Below, piece by piece: positions 40,688 through 42,178 of a stretch of DNA of 42,178 nucleotides. The position numbers were made by a program, and so were the translations under genes. The first letter of the stretch is position 1, and each line of letters starts with the position of its first letter. Origin of the DNA: Candidatus Aenigmatarchaeota archaeon (GTDB taxonomy: Archaea > Aenigmatarchaeota > Aenigmatarchaeia > QMZP01 > JAUXAV01); contig JAUXAV010000001.1 in NCBI GenBank assembly GCA_030619735.1, positions 1 to 42,178 on the forward strand. Direction: 5' to 3'. The notes under the pieces were generated by a model. It ran no database searches. It saw only the letters and a list, made by a program, of their open reading frames with translations, and was not told the origin of the DNA.

Positions 40688-42004
40688 TTATTCTATAAAC
40701 CCTTCCTCCTCTGGAGAAAACACAGACCTTATCCTAAAGTAGATATAGAGTGTGCCGATTGTATAGGATATTATCATGGATAGTATGGCCCCGTAAAGAC
40801 CGTATGATGGTATTAGCAACAGGGCTGTTATTATGTTTGCTATACATATTATTCCCACTGATAGGGAGCTTATCTTTACGCCTCTTATCCCAAAGGATGC
40901 AGCAAACCATATATAGAGCAAGTGCACTGATGTTATAAGGCCAGCAAATACAAAGAGAAGGAGCATGGGGATTATGAAGGTATAATCACTGCCATAGAGG
41001 AAGAGTACAATAGAGGACATGACAAAAAGCAATATATAGAATATTGGGGAGAATTTTAGGAGCTTGTTCATTTGGGAGAAGATTATGGCCTTCTTTCTGT
41101 ACATGGAGGATATGGGGAAAAAGACCATTACGAATCCGGTCACAAAGAACGATGCTACTGTGAGTGTGGAATAGTAGTAGGCCTGGTACATACCCACATC
41201 ACCTATTGAAAGGAAGATGTTAAGGAATATCTTGTTTAATGCACCTATGGTGGAGAGTGATATGGTTCCCAGGATGGCTATAAGGCTATATTTCATCAGG
41301 ATCTTTGACCATTTTCTGCTCAGCACCGGCCTGAGGTATTTCCTGATGTCCGGCCATGTAGGAGCTGCTGCAAGCAGATAGCCTATTATTACGGATATTA
41401 TGGGTATTATTGCTGTTCTTGTGTAGAGGTAAAGGATAATGCTTATAATCAGCACGGAAAGGCTCCATACAACATTCAGCGCTCCGAGCTTTTTCATCTT
41501 GTTCATGCCCTGGCATACCTTCTGGGCAAGGGTCCATATGTTCATGCCAACAGCCATTACTATGGCTGCAAACATATAGGGAAGGTTTATAGAAAAGGCT
41601 GTGGCAAGGGGCACGGAGAGGAGATAAAACAATAGTGCGAATATGATGGTTGATACAGCCATCAGTATAACGCTTGTGGATAGTATCTTTGCTTTGTCCC
41701 TTTCACTCCTTGTAGATGTAAAGTATTTCACCATGGCCGTGCCTATGGAGAGATACATAAATGTCCATAGTATATTTGATATGGAACAGACAAGGGCAAA
41801 CCTCCCGTACTCTATCCTGCCAAGTAGCCTGCCGCTCATTATCTGAAAGAGGAGGGAAAAGACCTTTGAGAGCATAAGGCCAGAGAAGACAAAGCCCAGG
41901 CCCTTTATGAAATTCCTGGTGACTGGCCCAGGCTTTTTTCTGAATATCAGGGCATAGAAAAAGAAAACAATTACCCAGAATAATTTCTTTAATTTTTCCA
42001 ACAT
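40688..42004 (-). CDS. Polysaccharide flippase, Wzx/MOP-superfamily
   Basis: 438 residues with 12 to 14 hydrophobic helices. NFIKGLGFVFSGLMLSKVFS and MSGRLLGRIEYGRFALVCSI at the N-terminus are the usual Polysacc_synt start (G-R-x-LG-x-x-x-Y-G-x-F). It would move lipid-linked oligosaccharides across the membrane. A degenerate second copy of its C-terminus follows at 40340-40615. The ATG at 42004 overlaps by one base the stop of the next minus-strand gene upstream, so they are translated together. Confidence 0.85.
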   Translation of the reverse strand: MLEKLKKLFWVIVFFFYALIFRKKPGPVTRNFIKGLGFVFSGLMLSKVFSLLFQIMSGRLLGRIEYGRFALVCSISNILWTFMYLSIGTAMVKYFTSTRSERDKAKILSTSVILMAVSTIIFALLFYLLSVPLATAFSINLPYMFAAIVMAVGMNIWTLAQKVCQGMNKMKKLGALNVVWSLSVLIISIILYLYTRTAIIPIISVIIGYLLAAAPTWPDIRKYLRPVLSRKWSKILMKYSLIAILGTISLSTIGALNKIFLNIFLSIGDVGMYQAYYYSTLTVASFFVTGFVMVFFPISSMYRKKAIIFSQMNKLLKFSPIFYILLFVMSSIVLFLYGSDYTFIIPMLLLFVFAGLITSVHLLYIWFAASFGIRGVKISSLSVGIICIANIITALLLIPSYGLYGAILSMIISYTIGTLYIYFRIRSVFSPEEEGFIE

Positions 42005-42178
42005 CAGATCACTTTATATATTATAAAGACATCCTGACCCTTAAATTGAACCTTTTTGTAGACAGGAAGATTGGAGTTTACCCATTGGTATAATTCGCTG
42101 TTAAATTTATATCCAGGCCACCAGGTCAGTATCCATTTTGGATCGCCTGTCTCAAGGAATGATATGTCTATGGGTCCC
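42004..42178 (-). CDS. C-terminal end of a membrane glycosyltransferase-like protein (partial)
   Basis: An open frame from the window edge to the TGA at 42004-42006, 57 full codons. It reads ISFLETGDPKWILTWWPGYK, then ELYQWVNSNLPVYKKVQ and DVFIIYKVI. The layout (short soluble domain, then a final beta-strand FIIYKV) resembles the ends of the GT39-like proteins here (IFIIYEVSQ, YILYELSWPE). The N-terminus and membrane part lie outside the window, so the family call is tentative. Confidence 0.45.
   Translation of the reverse strand, partial: GPIDISFLETGDPKWILTWWPGYKFNSELYQWVNSNLPVYKKVQFKGQDVFIIYKVI

Noticed and set aside
1..42178. rRNA, tRNA genes and CRISPR arrays
   Set aside because: No clover-leaf with a TTC-loop motif, no rRNA-like stretch and no regularly spaced repeats were found by eye; small RNAs could still be missed.

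Overview
The window reads as an archaeal chromosome segment. The first 156 bases encode, on the minus strand, the start of a ribosomal protein of the L10e (uL16) type. Many genes have a T/A-rich TATA-like box about 25 to 30 bases before an ATG and no room for a leader, which is typical of archaeal leaderless transcripts. Arginine is written almost only as AGG, and isoleucine often as ATA. I cannot place the lineage further. The standard genetic code fits throughout.

Layout. Positions 1 to about 7,000 are mostly housekeeping: L10e, dCTP deaminase, a sugar nucleotidyltransferase, then a tightly overlapping minus-strand operon (asnB, a glycosyltransferase, nadE, nadC, mdh). From about 7,100 to the right edge the window is one large surface-glycan island of about 35 kb. 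It holds three sets of sugar genes. (1) UDP-sugar supply: a GalU-like uridylyltransferase, UDP-glucose dehydrogenase, a UDP-xylose synthase-type decarboxylase, a UDP-glucuronate-4-epimerase-like enzyme and other extended SDR epimerases, pointing to uronic acid and pentose donors. (2) Amino/deoxy-sugar supply: a long RmlA, two DegT-family PLP aminotransferases, a CapF-type cupin and a GNAT acetyltransferase. (3) Assembly and export: GT4 and GT2 glycosyltransferases, polytopic GT39-like transferases that would use polyprenyl-phosphate sugars, a CDP-alcohol phosphotransferase, a UPF0104/LPG-synthase-TM protein and a Wzx-like flippase. Two full-length B12-binding radical SAM proteins and one SPASM-type radical SAM protein lie among them.

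The most notable feature is how broken the island is. I count at least nine gene remnants: two ends of a radical SAM gene, one of them joined to a tail resembling an RNA polymerase subunit; an orphan SDR tail; a GT39-like N-terminus; a GT39-like gene shortened by a large in-frame internal deletion; a methyltransferase tail; the two ends of an rmlB-like gene separated by a radical SAM gene; and a flippase tail beside its intact paralogue. About 1.6 kb (about 34,000 to 35,640) has clearly foreign codon use, and its left edge lies inside rmlA. Three copies of an imperfect, roughly 100-bp element with two predicted hairpins occur at 9,661, 28,628 and 30,566. Two sit directly before genes and supply the ribosome binding site; the third lies inside the GNAT reading frame. 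I recognise no known family for this element and consider it the best candidate for something undescribed here. An assembly artefact remains possible for the abrupt junctions.

No rRNA, tRNA, CRISPR array or transposase was seen. No gene-free stretch exceeds 300 bases; the longest, 14,667-14,913, holds only promoter-like sequence.
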